A stretch of DNA of 64,000 nt from Thermococcus thermotolerans (GCF_024707485.1 NZ_CP102602.1:1736001-1800000); one strand, 5' to 3'. Counted from the stretch's first letter, positions 42,179-51,811 are shown. Notes: generated by a model from the letters alone, not told the origin. A program made the numbers and translations.

Positions 42179-43015
42179 ATGTTTGAGAAGGTTTTGTACC
42201 CGACCGACTTTTCGGACGTTTCCCTGCACGCCCTGCGCACCTGCATCCCGAGGCTCATCTCCATGGGGGTTAAGGAGCTCTACCTCATCCACGTCATTGA
42301 CATAACCATAGCGGAGTTCGAGGCCTTTGAGCTTGAGGATATCTACCGCGAGAAGCTTGAGGATCTCGCGGAGGAGCTCCGGGCTGAGGGGGTAAATGTG
42401 AACGCGGTAGTCAGGATAGGTATTCCGTCGATAGAGATAGCCGAGGTGGCGGAGGAGAAAAGCATAGACCTCGTGGTTATCCCAAGCGTCGGTGAGAACA
42501 TCTGGAGGACCATGTTCATGGGTAGCACCGCCTCCAACCTGGCCAGGGCGACAAAGCGGCCGGTTCTTCTCCTCAAGTATCAGAAGAAGGACGACGGCTT
42601 TGAGCCCTCAGTGGACTGTTCGACCATATTCAAGCGTCCCCTGGTAGCGCTGGACTTCTCGAAGTGCTCGATAAAGATAGTCAAGACCGTCAGGGAGTTT
42701 GAGGAGCTCATAGAGCGTGGAATCCTGCTTCACTCTGTGGACTACGGCAGGATTGACGAGCTTGAGCACAACATAGAGGTGGCGAAGATAAACCTCAGAA
42801 AGTCCGCCAAGGGCGTAAAGGCCCAGTTTGACGTTGAGGTTCTCGTGGGCAGTGCAAGTCAGGCGATAATAGGGACTGCCCTGGCAAAGAACGCCACACT
42901 GATAGTCATAGGCAAGAAGGGCAGAAACTTCCTGAAGGACCTGCTCCTCGGAAGCACCGCGGAAAGGGTCATGAGGGACTCAAAAGCCCCTGTGTTACTG
43001 GTGCCGTGCGATTAG
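42179..43015 (+). CDS. Tandem universal stress protein (UspA domains)
   Basis: A 278-residue cytosolic protein of two Usp domains (about 1-140 and 150-278). Each begins with a beta strand and Asp ([22 protein letters not shown]). The second ends in the ATP-binding pattern [34 protein letters not shown] (G-2x-G-9x-G-S/T), and the first in [28 protein letters not shown]. Both domains therefore look able to bind nucleotide. GAGGTG is six bases before the ATG at 42179; a GTG three codons earlier lies inside it. A ten-T terminator follows. Confidence 0.9.
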   Translation: MFEKVLYPTDFSDVSLHALRTCIPRLISMGVKELYLIHVIDITIAEFEAFELEDIYREKLEDLAEELRAEGVNVNAVVRIGIPSIEIAEVAEEKSIDLVVIPSVGENIWRTMFMGSTASNLARATKRPVLLLKYQKKDDGFEPSVDCSTIFKRPLVALDFSKCSIKIVKTVREFEELIERGILLHSVDYGRIDELEHNIEVAKINLRKSAKGVKAQFDVEVLVGSASQAIIGTALAKNATLIVIGKKGRNFLKDLLLGSTAERVMRDSKAPVLLVPCD

Positions 43016-43081
43016 CCTCAGACTGGAACGGCTTCCACATCAAGATTCGGTAGCTACCCTGTTGCCATCATCGGCCGTTTC

Positions 43082-43091
43082 TTTTTTTTTT
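43082..43091 (+). terminator. Ten-T terminator after the universal stress gene
   Basis: An uninterrupted run of ten T, preceded by TTTC, about 65 bp after the stop codon of the Usp gene, is a strong archaeal termination signal; no gene crosses it. Confidence 0.7.
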
Positions 43092-43108
43092 CGGCCCCTC
43101 TTATAAAC

Positions 43109-43696
43109 CTACTCCCGTGTGCTTTCTCCCATCATGACAGCGCTCGCTATCATGTGTGCCAGTCTGAGGGGCTCCGGGAGGAGTCCAGTTCGGGTCGTGA
43201 CCCTGATAACCTCGGAAGCCTTGTCCCCGTCGATCCCCACGGCCTGGATGTAGAGCTTCTCCGGGATGAGCTCCAGAAGGGGAGGCGCTTTCCTCAGGAG
43301 GTCTATCCTCTCCTCGGCATCTCTGAAGTGCTTCCTCAGCGCCTTCTCCATCGCCTCCATATCCGGCCGTTTTCTGATGACAACTATCGCCGGCAGGCCG
43401 GTCTCCGAGTGAAGCCTCTCCAGGTCAACGACGTTGAAGCCCGCGTAGGTTATGCCCTTCAGGAGAATCAGCCTCAAATCTTTGAACCTGGAGGAGTTGA
43501 TAGCATCTATCATCGCATCGGTTGCATCGCTCCCATCAACGGTTATCCAGCGCGAGAGAACGCCAACGACCTCCTGGGAACCTTTCATGACGACTCCCAC
43601 TAGGATGGTCTTCTCTCCTTTGAGTTTGGAAGAAAAGGAGAACGTCCCGTCGTCAAAACCCACAACCCTGATCTGGGGCTTGACCTTTCTTATCAT
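43109..43696 (-). CDS. DUF99 family protein (endonuclease V-like fold)
   Basis: A 195-residue protein, [19 protein letters not shown], with [17 protein letters not shown] and [42 protein letters not shown]. This is COG1628/DUF99, a widespread archaeal family related to endonuclease V; the Asp residues of FDDG and VDGSD could be the remnant or intact metal site. Function not established. The ATG overlaps the TGA of cutA in ATGA, so translation is coupled, although no functional link with CutA is known. Confidence 0.88.
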   Translation of the reverse strand: MIRKVKPQIRVVGFDDGTFSFSSKLKGEKTILVGVVMKGSQEVVGVLSRWITVDGSDATDAMIDAINSSRFKDLRLILLKGITYAGFNVVDLERLHSETGLPAIVVIRKRPDMEAMEKALRKHFRDAEERIDLLRKAPPLLELIPEKLYIQAVGIDGDKASEVIRVTTRTGLLPEPLRLAHMIASAVMMGESTRE

Positions 43697-44004
43697 GACA
43701 GCACCTTCTCAAGCCACTCCGCGTACTCACCGTTCACCCTGTCGACCTCGATGCGGGCTATTATCGGAACGGTGTAGGGGTGCATCTCCTTTATGGCCTC
43801 CCTCAGTTCCTTCCACTTATCGACGCTCGTCTTGAGTATGGCGCCGACTTCGGTGTCCTCCTCGATCTTTCCCTGCCACCAGTAGAACGCCTTGTGCTCC
43901 CTGAGGTTGGCGCAGGCGATGAGCTTTTTCTCAAGGAGAGTCTTTACTATCTTCTCGGCGCTCTCCCAGTCCGGGAAGGTCGTGTAGACGAATATCATCT
44001 CCAT
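43693..44004 (-). CDS. cutA: CutA divalent-ion tolerance protein
   Basis: A 103-residue trimer-forming protein ([59 protein letters not shown]). It is close to the hyperstable Pyrococcus horikoshii CutA as I recall it. CutA binds divalent metals such as copper; its physiological role in archaea is open. The start is uncertain: ATG at 44002-44004 follows GGTGAGGGGC at short spacing, whereas the ATG at 43996-43998 would give the 101-residue form starting MIFVYTT. Confidence 0.93.
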   Translation of the reverse strand: MEMIFVYTTFPDWESAEKIVKTLLEKKLIACANLREHKAFYWWQGKIEEDTEVGAILKTSVDKWKELREAIKEMHPYTVPIIARIEVDRVNGEYAEWLEKVLS

Positions 44005-44076
44005 GCCCCTCACCCGGTTCTGGAGTCGACGGATAAGCTTAAATCGGTTGTGGAACTACATCCAACGGGATGAGGT

Positions 44077-44352
44077 ATGGAGCGGGTGAGGGCTCACCTT
44101 AGAATCTACGGACGCGTTCAGGGTGTTGGCTTCAGGTGGAGCATGCAGAGAGAAGCGAGAAAGCTCGGCCTCAGCGGATGGGTGAGGAACCTTCCGGACG
44201 GAACGGTTGAGGCCGTTGTCGAGGGCGACCCGGAAAGGGTTGAGACGCTCATTGGCTGGGCCCACCAGGGGCCGCCGCTGGCGCGGGTAACGCGCGTCGA
44301 GGTAAAATGGGAAGAACCGGAGGGACTGGAGGGTTTTAGGGTCACGGGATAG
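44077..44352 (+). CDS. acyP: Acylphosphatase
   Basis: A 91-residue enzyme hydrolysing acyl phosphates such as 1,3-bisphosphoglycerate or carbamoyl phosphate. [41 protein letters not shown] contains the phosphate-binding GRVQGVGFR loop with catalytic Arg23-equivalent and the Asn in VRNLPDG. Length typical. The last 11 bp overlap the convergent ACT-domain gene. Divergent from cutA. Confidence 0.96.
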   Translation: MERVRAHLRIYGRVQGVGFRWSMQREARKLGLSGWVRNLPDGTVEAVVEGDPERVETLIGWAHQGPPLARVTRVEVKWEEPEGLEGFRVTG

Positions 44353-44935
44353 CCTCAAACCTCTCTATTAAAACCCGTCTCGGGCAGTATTTAACCTCGC
44401 AGTAGTTGCAGACGAACCGCTCCTTGTCCTTCTCCGGCGTGTGGAGGATTAGCTTCCTGAATCCTTCCATCTCCTTGACTCTCATGAAGACTTCAACCGG
44501 CAGGGTTCCGTCTATAACTATGTAGAGCTTTGTGGGCTCCTCCCTGAGGTTTCTGCTGAAAACCTCCATTACCGAAACGCCGTTGTCCGAGAGCAGGGCG
44601 AGAACCTCGGAAAAGCCCCGAAGATATCCTCCTTTGTCCAGCTCTATCTCCAGAACCTCCCACCCCATCAGAGGAGCGACCTCTATCAGGCTCGGAAGAG
44701 GGTTGAGGCGCTCGAATATCAGCTTGAGGGGATAGGTCTTCTCGATGTACTCTATGGTGTGATAGACTATCTTCCTGTTAACGCCTATGACCCTGGCGAG
44801 CTCGCTTATGGGAACCTCCACGTTCCGGAGGTATATCTTGCCGTTCTTTACGCTGAGGCCGTTTTCAAAGAGAAACTCGGCTACCTTCCTTCTGGCGGGG
44901 TAGTTCTTGAAGTAGGCCTCCAGTACAAGCATCAT
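44342..44935 (-). CDS. Predicted amino-acid-metabolism regulator with ACT domain (COG2150-like)
   Basis: A 197-residue protein. The N-terminal winged helix-turn-helix is seen in [26 protein letters not shown] (about 40-65). The ACT domain follows ([37 protein letters not shown], about 93-130). A C-terminal Cys cluster [16 protein letters not shown] (C-x2-C-x4-C) may bind metal. This matches the archaeal COG2150 family. Its ligand and targets are unknown. GAGGTGA precedes two successive ATGs (44935, 44932). Confidence 0.85.
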   Translation of the reverse strand: MMLVLEAYFKNYPARRKVAEFLFENGLSVKNGKIYLRNVEVPISELARVIGVNRKIVYHTIEYIEKTYPLKLIFERLNPLPSLIEVAPLMGWEVLEIELDKGGYLRGFSEVLALLSDNGVSVMEVFSRNLREEPTKLYIVIDGTLPVEVFMRVKEMEGFRKLILHTPEKDKERFVCNYCEVKYCPRRVLIERFEAIP

Positions 44936-45047
44936 TTTTGTTCACCTCTTACTCATATGTGGGTAGGAATGGATATTTAAATCTTTCCCTTTCGGCTTTC
45001 CGCAAGATTATTAACGAAATCCCACATATCACATCACTCAGGGGGTG

Positions 45048-45944
45048 ATGTCTGTGGTCAGATTCGATGTGGTGGGAATTGGAAACCTCAACTACGACAT
45101 CATAATGCTGATGGATCGTTTCCCGGAGTTTCACGAGAAGGTCAATGCCAGGGAGGCCTTTTTCGGCCTGGGCGGTGCCGCGGCAAACACAATAAGCTGG
45201 CTGGCCACCTTTGGATTGAAGACGGGCTACATAGGGGCCGTTGGAAGGGACGAGATTGGCGAGGCTCATCTGGCATACTTCGAAAAGCTCGGCGTGGACA
45301 CCGGTGGCATAAAGGTTGTCGATGTTCCCTCGGGTGTTGCAGTGGCTATGATACGCGGCGAGGACAAGAGGATAGTGAAATATCCGGGTGCGAACCTGAT
45401 GAAGGAGGTGAATTTCGAGTACCTCTCGATGACTAGACACGTTCACCTCTCCTCGAACCCTCCGGAGACCATAGTTGAGGTCGTGAACTTCGCAAGCGAA
45501 AGCGGGATAACGGTCTCCCTCGACATAGGGGAGGCGGAACTCTCTCCGGAGATAGAGGAGAAGGTGGACTACCTCATGATGAACGAGGACGAGTACAGGC
45601 GGAAGTTTGGTTCCCTCGACCTCTCGCTCTGCTCAGCTAAAAACCTCGTGGTGACCCTCAACGGTGGAGGGGCTCTGGTGAGGGACGAGAACGGAAACGT
45701 GCACGAGGTCCGAGGGCTGAGTGCGGAGGTCGTTGACTCGACCGGTGCTGGGGACGCTTTCGATGCGGGGGTTATATACGGCGTTCTCAGCGGCTGGACG
45801 CTTGAGGAAGCCGCAAGGCTCGGCATGGTACTGGCGTACCTAACCGTTCAGAAGGTCGGTGCGAGGAGCGCCGTGGTGCCGCTGGAGAGGGTCATAGAAG
45901 TCGCGAAAGAGACGGGCATCGAGCTTCCCTTCAGTAGGCCTTGA
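45048..45944 (+). CDS. PfkB/ribokinase-family sugar or nucleoside kinase
   Basis: A 298-residue kinase. [27 protein letters not shown] and [19 protein letters not shown] are the N-terminal PfkB signature, and [20 protein letters not shown] the C-terminal one with the catalytic Asp. Thermococcales use members of this family as ribose-1-phosphate, cytidine and myo-inositol kinases; I cannot assign the substrate from sequence. GGGGGTG directly touches the ATG at 45048, so the GTG at 45054 (VVRFDVVG) with better spacing may be the true start. The 3' end overlaps the convergent ABC permease by 14 bp. Confidence 0.88.
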   Translation: MSVVRFDVVGIGNLNYDIIMLMDRFPEFHEKVNAREAFFGLGGAAANTISWLATFGLKTGYIGAVGRDEIGEAHLAYFEKLGVDTGGIKVVDVPSGVAVAMIRGEDKRIVKYPGANLMKEVNFEYLSMTRHVHLSSNPPETIVEVVNFASESGITVSLDIGEAELSPEIEEKVDYLMMNEDEYRRKFGSLDLSLCSAKNLVVTLNGGGALVRDENGNVHEVRGLSAEVVDSTGAGDAFDAGVIYGVLSGWTLEEAARLGMVLAYLTVQKVGARSAVVPLERVIEVAKETGIELPFSRP

Positions 45945-46749
45945 GACCGACGGTTTTTGCCTGTTTTTCACTCCATTTATATGCCAGGTAGCCGAGAAGG
46001 CCGTATGCTGTTGAGAGAACCAGAAGATACGCTATCTCCCCTGCCGCCGCCCCGTAACCGTAGGCAACGACTCTTCTTACTGCCTCAGTTGTGGGTGCGT
46101 AGGGCAGTATTCTGGCCAGGAACTGAAGTCCGCCGGGGAGTACCGAGATGGGGTACATCGCACCGCTCAGCGCGAACACCAGCATCTCCAGTATGCTTAT
46201 GAACGGCCCCGGATCCCGCAGATAGAGCACTATCCCCGCGGCGGTCATACCCATGCCCACCATTCCGATGGCACCGATCAGGAGCACCGGGATGGCCCTT
46301 GAGAACGCCACTATGTCGAAGTTCAGCCCGAACAGGAGTACGAACAGGGGGACGTAAACCGCCATGTACGCGAATGAAAGGAGCAGTCTCGTGAGGACGT
46401 TGCCGAGGAAGAAGGTTATCCTCCTCATCGGGGCGGCGAAGGAGTACTCAAGGGTTCCGGCGTAGAGTTCATCCACAACGCTCCAGACGAAACCGCTGAG
46501 AAACGTCAGCCCGAATCCCAGAACCATGAAGCCGAGGACGGCGAATGTTACGTAGTCTGAGTAGCCGGTCAGCTCGCGGAGGGCCTCGGAGTTTCTCTCT
46601 CCGGTGAGGCCTATCCCTATGAGGAGCGCCTGTCCAACGAAGAAGAAGCCGAGGGCTATATCGCTGATGAACCAGAGCTTGTAACTCAGGAAAATGCGCC
46701 AGCTTTTAACGGCCACCCCCCAGAGGGCTCTGAGCTCAGTAGCCGCCAT
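45931..46749 (-). CDS. ABC-2 type permease (third gene of exporter operon)
   Basis: A 272-residue membrane protein with six helices; MELRALWG-like cytoplasmic start, then [23 protein letters not shown], and the ABC-2 signature in [20 protein letters not shown]. The C-terminal region [29 protein letters not shown] is the usual extracellular loop and re-entrant motif of drug/lipooligosaccharide exporters. It is a diverged paralogue of the preceding permease, and the two overlap by 14 bp; they should form a heterodimer. Confidence 0.88.
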   Translation of the reverse strand: MAATELRALWGVAVKSWRIFLSYKLWFISDIALGFFFVGQALLIGIGLTGERNSEALRELTGYSDYVTFAVLGFMVLGFGLTFLSGFVWSVVDELYAGTLEYSFAAPMRRITFFLGNVLTRLLLSFAYMAVYVPLFVLLFGLNFDIVAFSRAIPVLLIGAIGMVGMGMTAAGIVLYLRDPGPFISILEMLVFALSGAMYPISVLPGGLQFLARILPYAPTTEAVRRVVAYGYGAAAGEIAYLLVLSTAYGLLGYLAYKWSEKQAKTVGLKAY

Positions 46750-47536
46750 ACCCTATCACCCTCGTCGTTCTCTCCGCCCACCGGAAGAGCAGGTAGCCGA
46801 TGGCCCAGTAAGCGGGTATCAGGAGCAACAGCCACGCCACGGAGCCTGAGACTGCGGAATACCCCTCGCCTGCAAAGAGTGCCCTGACGATTCGTGCCGA
46901 ATGGGTCAGCGGGAACAGATGGGATAGAGTCCGGATGGGCGCTGGCATTACAGTGAGGGGGAAGAAGACGCCGGACAGGAACAGCATTGCGAACTCAAAT
47001 ATCTGGGCGAACGGCCCGATGTTCTTCAGGAGCATAACCAAGCCGGCAAATACAAAGCCGAAGCCCAAAAACGCCAGAAGCGACGCCGCTATAGCCGGCA
47101 TGGACTTCAGAACGATGACCGCGGTTATGGGGATTTTGAAGATTATCGCCCCCATGACAAAGACTATCGCCATGAGGATGGAATCCATGAGGAGCCAGCT
47201 CAGCGAGAGCCCGAAGAGCAGGCTGATAAGCCCTGCCGGGGACAGGACGTTGGTTTCAAATGTCCCCCTCTGGAGCTCCCTCCTGACGCCCCAGACGTAG
47301 GCTTCTATCGGTGAAACCGAGACCCACCAGAGGACGTAGCCTATGAGTGCATAGGTTGGATAGTCTCCCATCCCCGTGGAGGCCTCAAGCAGGGCCGAGT
47401 ATCTGCCCCCCAGAACCGCCTGTCCGAAGTAGACGAACTGGAGGAGGAAGACTATCCCCACGAGGATCGAGCTTATGACCCTTAGGGGGTAGCGGAAGAA
47501 CATCCGGAATTCCTTCTCCACAACGGCCAGTATCAA
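46736..47536 (-). CDS. ABC-2 type permease (second gene of exporter operon)
   Basis: A 266-residue membrane protein with six hydrophobic helices: VVEKEFRMFFRYPLRVISSILVGIVFLLQFVYFGQAVLGG and FFPLTVMPAPIRTLSHLFPLTHSARIVRALFAGEG are ABC-2 permease hallmarks. It begins with TTG at 47534-47536, which overlaps the ATPase stop in TTGA, so translation is coupled; no better start is visible. DrrB-like partner of the ATPase encoded upstream. Confidence 0.88.
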   Translation of the reverse strand: MILAVVEKEFRMFFRYPLRVISSILVGIVFLLQFVYFGQAVLGGRYSALLEASTGMGDYPTYALIGYVLWWVSVSPIEAYVWGVRRELQRGTFETNVLSPAGLISLLFGLSLSWLLMDSILMAIVFVMGAIIFKIPITAVIVLKSMPAIAASLLAFLGFGFVFAGLVMLLKNIGPFAQIFEFAMLFLSGVFFPLTVMPAPIRTLSHLFPLTHSARIVRALFAGEGYSAVSGSVAWLLLLIPAYWAIGYLLFRWAERTTRVIGYGGY

Positions 47537-48507
47537 TCCCTCAGCCCCCTCCCGGTGAGCTTGATGAAGACGTCCTCAAGGGTCGGCTCCATTTTCTCGA
47601 CCGACAGCACCTTGGCGTCACGTTTTACGAGCCATTCCACGAGCCGGGGCAGGTCTTCCTCATCAACCTGGGCCCTGAGCCTTACGGTTCCGGTCGAGGC
47701 GTCCTCCTCAATCACCGCCATACTGAAGGGGCTCTCTTTGAGACTTTTGGGGTTTAGCTCCCTTACCCTGATCTCGACGGTCTCTTCGTCCTTAACGAGC
47801 CTCTTCAGACTCCCAGGAGTGTCCATGGCTATTATCCTCCCGTGGTCGATGATCGCTATCCTGTCGCACAGCTCCTCTGCCTCGGCCATGTAGTGGGTCG
47901 TTAGAAGAACAGTCTTGCCTTCCTCCTTCACGAGCCTCTTCACGAACTCCCTCACGAATATCGCACTCTGCACGTCGAGGCCCAGTGTGGGCTCGTCCAG
48001 AAAGAGAACCTCGGGGTCGTTTATGAGAGCCTTGGCTATGGCCAGGCGCTGTTTCATGCCGCGGGAAAAGTTCATCACCAGGTCGTTCCGTCTCTCCCAG
48101 AGGCCTACAAGCTTGAGGAGGCTTTCTATTCTCTCCTTCTCCTCTCCTTTGGGGACGTAGTATATCCTGGCGAAGTACTTGAGGTTTTCGTAGGCGGACA
48201 GGCGCCAGTAGAGGGTTCTCTCGCCCTCCGCCACAAGGTTTATCTTCCTCCTGATCTCCCTGGCGTCCTTCCGTATATCCAGTCCTAGAACCCTTGCAGT
48301 CCCTCCACTGGGCTCCAAAAGGGTCGTCAACATCTTTATCGTGGTAGTTTTCCCTGCACCGTTGGGCCCGAGGAGTCCGAAGAGCTCCCCCTTCCTAACT
48401 TTGAAGCTTACTCCCTTTACGGCCTCCACCCACTCTACCTTCCTGAAAGGGAGGGGGATCTTCTTGGGATAGCTTTTTTTGAGCCCCTCTACTTCTATGG
48501 CCCACAT
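47533..48507 (-). CDS. ABC transporter ATP-binding protein, DrrA-type
   Basis: A 324-residue ATPase. Walker A GPNGAGKTT (about 49-57), Q-loop INLVAEGERTLYWRLS, signature NFSRGMKQRLAIAKAL, Walker B VLFLDEPTLGLD, H-loop LLTTHYMAEAEELCDR. The C-terminal 80 residues (LNPKSLKESPFSMAVIEEDASTGTVRLRAQVDEEDLPRLVEWL) form the regulatory domain common to the DrrA/NodI group. With the two permeases it forms a complete exporter of unknown substrate. Divergent from the 48673 gene. Confidence 0.93.
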   Translation of the reverse strand: MWAIEVEGLKKSYPKKIPLPFRKVEWVEAVKGVSFKVRKGELFGLLGPNGAGKTTTIKMLTTLLEPSGGTARVLGLDIRKDAREIRRKINLVAEGERTLYWRLSAYENLKYFARIYYVPKGEEKERIESLLKLVGLWERRNDLVMNFSRGMKQRLAIAKALINDPEVLFLDEPTLGLDVQSAIFVREFVKRLVKEEGKTVLLTTHYMAEAEELCDRIAIIDHGRIIAMDTPGSLKRLVKDEETVEIRVRELNPKSLKESPFSMAVIEEDASTGTVRLRAQVDEEDLPRLVEWLVKRDAKVLSVEKMEPTLEDVFIKLTGRGLRD

Positions 48508-48588
48508 AACCCGTCCCTATCGAGTTTGTGAACTTCAATAAAAATATTGTCTCATAACGTTTAAATAATAGCTGACATCATTTAATCT

Positions 48589-48638
48589 AAGGGTCCTCTA
48601 GGAAACCCTTAAAAATCTGCACCCTAAAAGCCTTAGGG
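48589..48638 (+). promoter_or_regulatory. Two leader hairpins before the 48673 gene
   Basis: Downstream of a TATA-like GTTTAAATAATA (48559-48570) come AAGGGT...ACCCTT (48589-48594 with 48605-48610) and CCCTAA-AAGCC-TTAGGG (48622-48638). With transcription near 48595 a leader of about 80 nt would carry at least the second, perfect hairpin, which is unusual in a genome where many mRNAs have short leaders. Confidence 0.4.
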
Positions 48639-48672
48639 AGACCAAAAAGTCTTTGGGCTGGAGGTGGAGCAC

Positions 48673-48960
48673 TTGGAAATCATAATCGACAACTTTAAGC
48701 CGAAAATCACCCGTCCCTTCAAAAGAAAGAACGAGTACTGGGTCAAGCTTATTCTGTCGGAGGGTGAGGAGTATATAATGAAGTTTAAGACACCTCTTGA
48801 GGCTGAGGACGCGATATACGGCATGCTTGATGACCTCCAAGTCTACGGTGGGAAGGTGAAGCTCCGTCTAAGGGAGGGCAACGTCATTGAGGACATCGAA
48901 GTTTTAGAACTCTACAAGCCATCCGCAAAGGAGCTTCTCAATGAGTACTTCACCGATTAG
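48673..48960 (+). CDS. Small conserved hypothetical protein upstream of tfe
   Basis: A 95-residue protein starting at TTG (MEIIIDNFKPKITRPFKRKNEYWVKLILSEGEEYIMKFKTPLEAEDAIYGMLDDL). GGAGGTGG lies about six bases before the TTG; the in-frame GTG at 48664 is within that site. It looks like a small alpha/beta protein with a basic first half; no family recognised. It lies 141 bp ahead of TFE-alpha, which has its own TATA box, so the two are probably separate transcripts. Confidence 0.75.
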   Translation: MEIIIDNFKPKITRPFKRKNEYWVKLILSEGEEYIMKFKTPLEAEDAIYGMLDDLQVYGGKVKLRLREGNVIEDIEVLELYKPSAKELLNEYFTD

Positions 48961-49010
48961 TCCATTCAACGTTCTTTTCTGTTCACTGGCGTTGGAAATA
49001 TGACAAAAAC

Positions 49011-49019
49011 CTATATATA
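49011..49019 (+). promoter_or_regulatory. TATA box of tfe
   Basis: CCTATATATAC is a consensus-like TATA about 85-90 bp before the GTG start of tfe, predicting transcription near 49043 and a leader of about 60 nt with GGAGGT at 49089-49094. Confidence 0.65.
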
Positions 49020-49101
49020 CTCCAGGCCACATAGTTTGCTATTGGACAGTATTTATGCGCTAAAAGTCAGTCCGGTTAAATATTCTACGGAGGTCGTTAT
49101 T

Positions 49102-49635
49102 GTGGCAAGGAGGAGGAACAAGGAGCTCCTTGAGCTTGCAATGGACATGGGCGGTGAAGAGGCCGTTGAGGTAATCAAGGCTCTTGAAAAGAAGAAGGAA
49201 TCCACCGACGAGGAGCTCGCCGAGATAACCGGTATCAGGGTCAACACGGTCAGAAAGGTTCTGTACATGCTCTACGACCAGGGATTGGCTGAGTTCAAGC
49301 GCATTCGCGACAAGGAAACCGGCTGGTATTACTACTACTGGCGTCTTGAGACGAAAAGATTGCCGGAGATTATCCGGGCAAAGAAAATGGCCGAGCTGAA
49401 GAAGCTGAAGGAGATGCTTGACGAGGAGACCAGCGAAATTTACTACCACTGCGGCACACCGGGGCATCCAAAGCTGACCTTCGACGAGGCCATGGACTAT
49501 CAGTTCCAGTGCCCGATATGCGGGGCCATGCTCATGCAGTACGACAACACAGCTGTCGTTGAGGAGCTTCAGAAGCGCATAGAGGAGCTTGAGATAGAAC
49601 TCGGCCTCAGGAAGAAGCCCAGAAAGAAGAAGTGA
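49102..49635 (+). CDS. tfe: Transcription initiation factor TFE subunit alpha
   Basis: A 177-residue general transcription factor that stabilises promoter opening by archaeal RNA polymerase. The N-terminal extended winged helix (about 1-85) includes [46 protein letters not shown], a strong TFE-alpha signature. The C-terminal zinc-ribbon region has C137-x2-C140 (CPIC), but the first knuckle shows only C117 with H122 (HCGTPGH) rather than a CxxC pair. A Lys-rich coiled tail ends it. GTG at 49102 follows GGAGGT by seven bases; longer frames upstream contain the promoter. Confidence 0.93.
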   Translation: MARRRNKELLELAMDMGGEEAVEVIKALEKKKESTDEELAEITGIRVNTVRKVLYMLYDQGLAEFKRIRDKETGWYYYYWRLETKRLPEIIRAKKMAELKKLKEMLDEETSEIYYHCGTPGHPKLTFDEAMDYQFQCPICGAMLMQYDNTAVVEELQKRIEELEIELGLRKKPRKKK

Positions 49636-49670
49636 GAATGTTTGAATGGTCAATTGGATGAACGTCGGGG

Positions 49671-50414
49671 ATGGTGAGGATGCAGGAAGTAGTTATTCTT
49701 GAGAAGGTTTACGGAGACAGGAGCGGTTTTCTTAAGCTCGATAAGAAGCTCAAAGCCCTGCTTGGTGATCTGGAAGTTGAATGGAAGCTCTCAGCTGTGA
49801 AAAAGAACTGGGTCAAGGTAAGCCTCAACGGTGAGGACGAGGAAATAAGCGCGAATCTCGTCCGTGAGGAGTTCGGGGAGGTCCCCTACAGGCTCAAGGC
49901 CGTTGTAGAGGGCAAGACCTACCGGGGGCGCTTTATAGACCTCGGAAAGGTTGGCTACGGCGCCTACGTGGACATTGGAATCTTCACGCCCAGGCCAAAG
50001 GATGCCCTTCTCCCCCTCTACTACCTGAAGGAGACCTTTGGCGAAATGCCTGTCAGGCAGATGATACGGGAGTTCGGCTGGGTGGACAACCTGCCAGTCG
50101 AGGTCGTTGTGACTGGCGTTGAATTCGGGGCCAGAGAGGTCGAGCTGGCCTTCAGTGACGCCCAGTTAAAACGCATAAAGACTTGGCTCAGCGATGGCCA
50201 CGACAAGCTCTTCATCGCTGGGACGATAAGCGAGAACGTTGAGAAGGCCCTCATAAAGACGGGCCACGGAAGGGATGTCAAGCGGATTGAGGAGCTCGGC
50301 CTCATGGAGACCCTCCTCATACTCAAGAAGGGTACCCAGGCGCCGGGCATAATCAAGGAGATAGGCCCCCACCTCCGGGGCACCGTGATAGGGGCGATCA
50401 AGTTCCGGGAGTGA
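49671..50414 (+). CDS. DUF2110 family protein
   Basis: A 247-residue soluble protein, VVILEKVYGDRSGFLKLDKKLKALLGDLEVEWKLSAVKKNWVKVSL and FIDLGKVGYGAYVDIGIF onward. The latter stretch resembles an S1/OB-like RNA-binding domain (about 88-105). I believe this is the archaeal DUF2110 family, which is uncharacterised. It follows tfe by 35 bp and is probably cotranscribed, hinting at RNA or transcription work. The ATG at 49671 may be replaced by the ATG at 49680. Its 3' end overlaps the convergent membrane protein gene by 17 bp. Confidence 0.82.
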   Translation: MVRMQEVVILEKVYGDRSGFLKLDKKLKALLGDLEVEWKLSAVKKNWVKVSLNGEDEEISANLVREEFGEVPYRLKAVVEGKTYRGRFIDLGKVGYGAYVDIGIFTPRPKDALLPLYYLKETFGEMPVRQMIREFGWVDNLPVEVVVTGVEFGAREVELAFSDAQLKRIKTWLSDGHDKLFIAGTISENVEKALIKTGHGRDVKRIEELGLMETLLILKKGTQAPGIIKEIGPHLRGTVIGAIKFRE

Positions 50415-51765
50415 AGCCGTGGATCATCCTGATGGTGAGCGCCGCCAGCAGGATGAAGCAGTACGGGAACAGCGGGGGCACGAAGAGGGCTATTGGCAGG
50501 TACACCATCGTCATCAGTAACAGAAAGGCAGTCTGCCCCTTCATCTTTATTCTTCTCCGACCCTTTAGGGCCGTATAGGTCATTGCAGTTAGTGCAAGGG
50601 AGCTGTTAAAGAGGAACCTTTCGAGGTATCTCCATCCGTTGGGGTCTATGCTCTTAGGTATTCCGGGGGGCATGCCGAACTGTGTGTACATCAGAAATAC
50701 TCCGATGCCGGTTATCATCAGGTAGGCGTAGTTCCGTAGGTGCCTCTTGGGGAACGTCAGGACGAAGATTATAGGGATGAGTACCAGATACGGGTTTATT
50801 GCTATCGCCAGGAGCGTGAAGATAGAGAGAATAAAAGTCTGAAGCAGTGCCTTCCTTTTCTCCGGAGAGAACGCCACGTTGCTTATTATTGCAAGGACTA
50901 TTGCAAGGGCCGCCAGGCCGAGGGTGCTGCCGTTGATGTGGTACAGGTTCTCTCTGAACATTGGAGATACAAAAATGAGCCCAAATATCATGAATCCGAG
51001 CTCACGCGCCCGCTTTGGGGCCAAATAGAATGAGAATGATAGTATTAGCAGAATGAGGGTCCAGTGGATGAACACTATGTTCTCCTCTATGGGTGGCACG
51101 ACCCTGAACGTTGCACCAATTATCGCGCCCAGTGGCGAGTCCGGGGGCCCTCCGGCGGCGAACTTCAATCCCTGGAGGAGATAGCGCAGGAATCCCTCGG
51201 TCAGAACAGGCCTTTCAGCGGTGAGGTACCAGAGGCCGAGGAGGGAGGATGCGAGGAGATAAAAGCTCCCGGCGTGGCTGTTATCGCGGCTCAGACAGAC
51301 GAGAAATATCATGAATATCAGGAAGGAGATTGAAGAGAACGCCACCACCGAGCTCCTTGGAGGGTTCCAGAGCCCTTCAAATGCCCGCTCTGTCATGTAG
51401 ATGTTGTCCTCGGAGCCGGTTATGAGGATGGTGTCGTTGAGGACGACGATAGAGGGGAGAAGAGAAGCGTTGGCGGGAAGCCCCGTGAGGTTCCAAATCC
51501 TTGCCATCGCGGGGTTGTTGTAGACGTTTCCCACCAGAACGAGCGTTCCGTTGCCGTGGGGCTTTATCGTGTGGAGCCTCTCGTCGATGTAATACGCCCA
51601 GCCCCCTGCCCAGCTCTCGTTGCCGGCAACGACGGTGTACGATGAGTTTGAGTCGAGAAACGCCTGAAAATCACTCTGGTTGGGGTAATAGCCTAGTGTT
51701 TCAGCGGAAACCAGGGGAAGGGCCACGGTGAGGATGAACGCGATGAGAATGAGGGCCCGTTTCAT
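50398..51765 (-). CDS. Polytopic membrane protein with N-terminal ectodomain, unknown function
   Basis: A 455-residue protein. Signal-like N-terminus (ALILIAFILTVALPLVSAET), an extracellular domain of about 110 residues with several Asn-x-Ser/Thr sites (DSNSSYTVVAGNESWAGGW, GNGTLVLVGNVYNNPAMARIW) that resembles a short S-layer or cell-wall-binding-like fold, then about nine transmembrane helices from residue 135 on. IHWTLILLILSFSFYLAPKR and AFLLLMTMVYLPIALFVPPLFPYCFILLAALTI are typical segments. No transporter or GT-C catalytic motif is certain. GGGAGGGAG precedes the ATG; a TATA-like TTTTTAAC stands at about 51797-51804. Confidence 0.75.
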   Translation of the reverse strand: MKRALILIAFILTVALPLVSAETLGYYPNQSDFQAFLDSNSSYTVVAGNESWAGGWAYYIDERLHTIKPHGNGTLVLVGNVYNNPAMARIWNLTGLPANASLLPSIVVLNDTILITGSEDNIYMTERAFEGLWNPPRSSVVAFSSISFLIFMIFLVCLSRDNSHAGSFYLLASSLLGLWYLTAERPVLTEGFLRYLLQGLKFAAGGPPDSPLGAIIGATFRVVPPIEENIVFIHWTLILLILSFSFYLAPKRARELGFMIFGLIFVSPMFRENLYHINGSTLGLAALAIVLAIISNVAFSPEKRKALLQTFILSIFTLLAIAINPYLVLIPIIFVLTFPKRHLRNYAYLMITGIGVFLMYTQFGMPPGIPKSIDPNGWRYLERFLFNSSLALTAMTYTALKGRRRIKMKGQTAFLLLMTMVYLPIALFVPPLFPYCFILLAALTIRMIHGFTPGT

Positions 51766-51811
51766 GCTCTCCCTCCCGATGAGATACCCAGAACTGGTTA
51801 AAAAGTTAATG

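Noticed and set aside
42076-42264. 63-residue extension of GcvT
   Set aside because: It runs through the divergent promoter region and over the start of the universal stress gene, and lacks homology to GcvT; the ATG at 42075 has a ribosome binding site.
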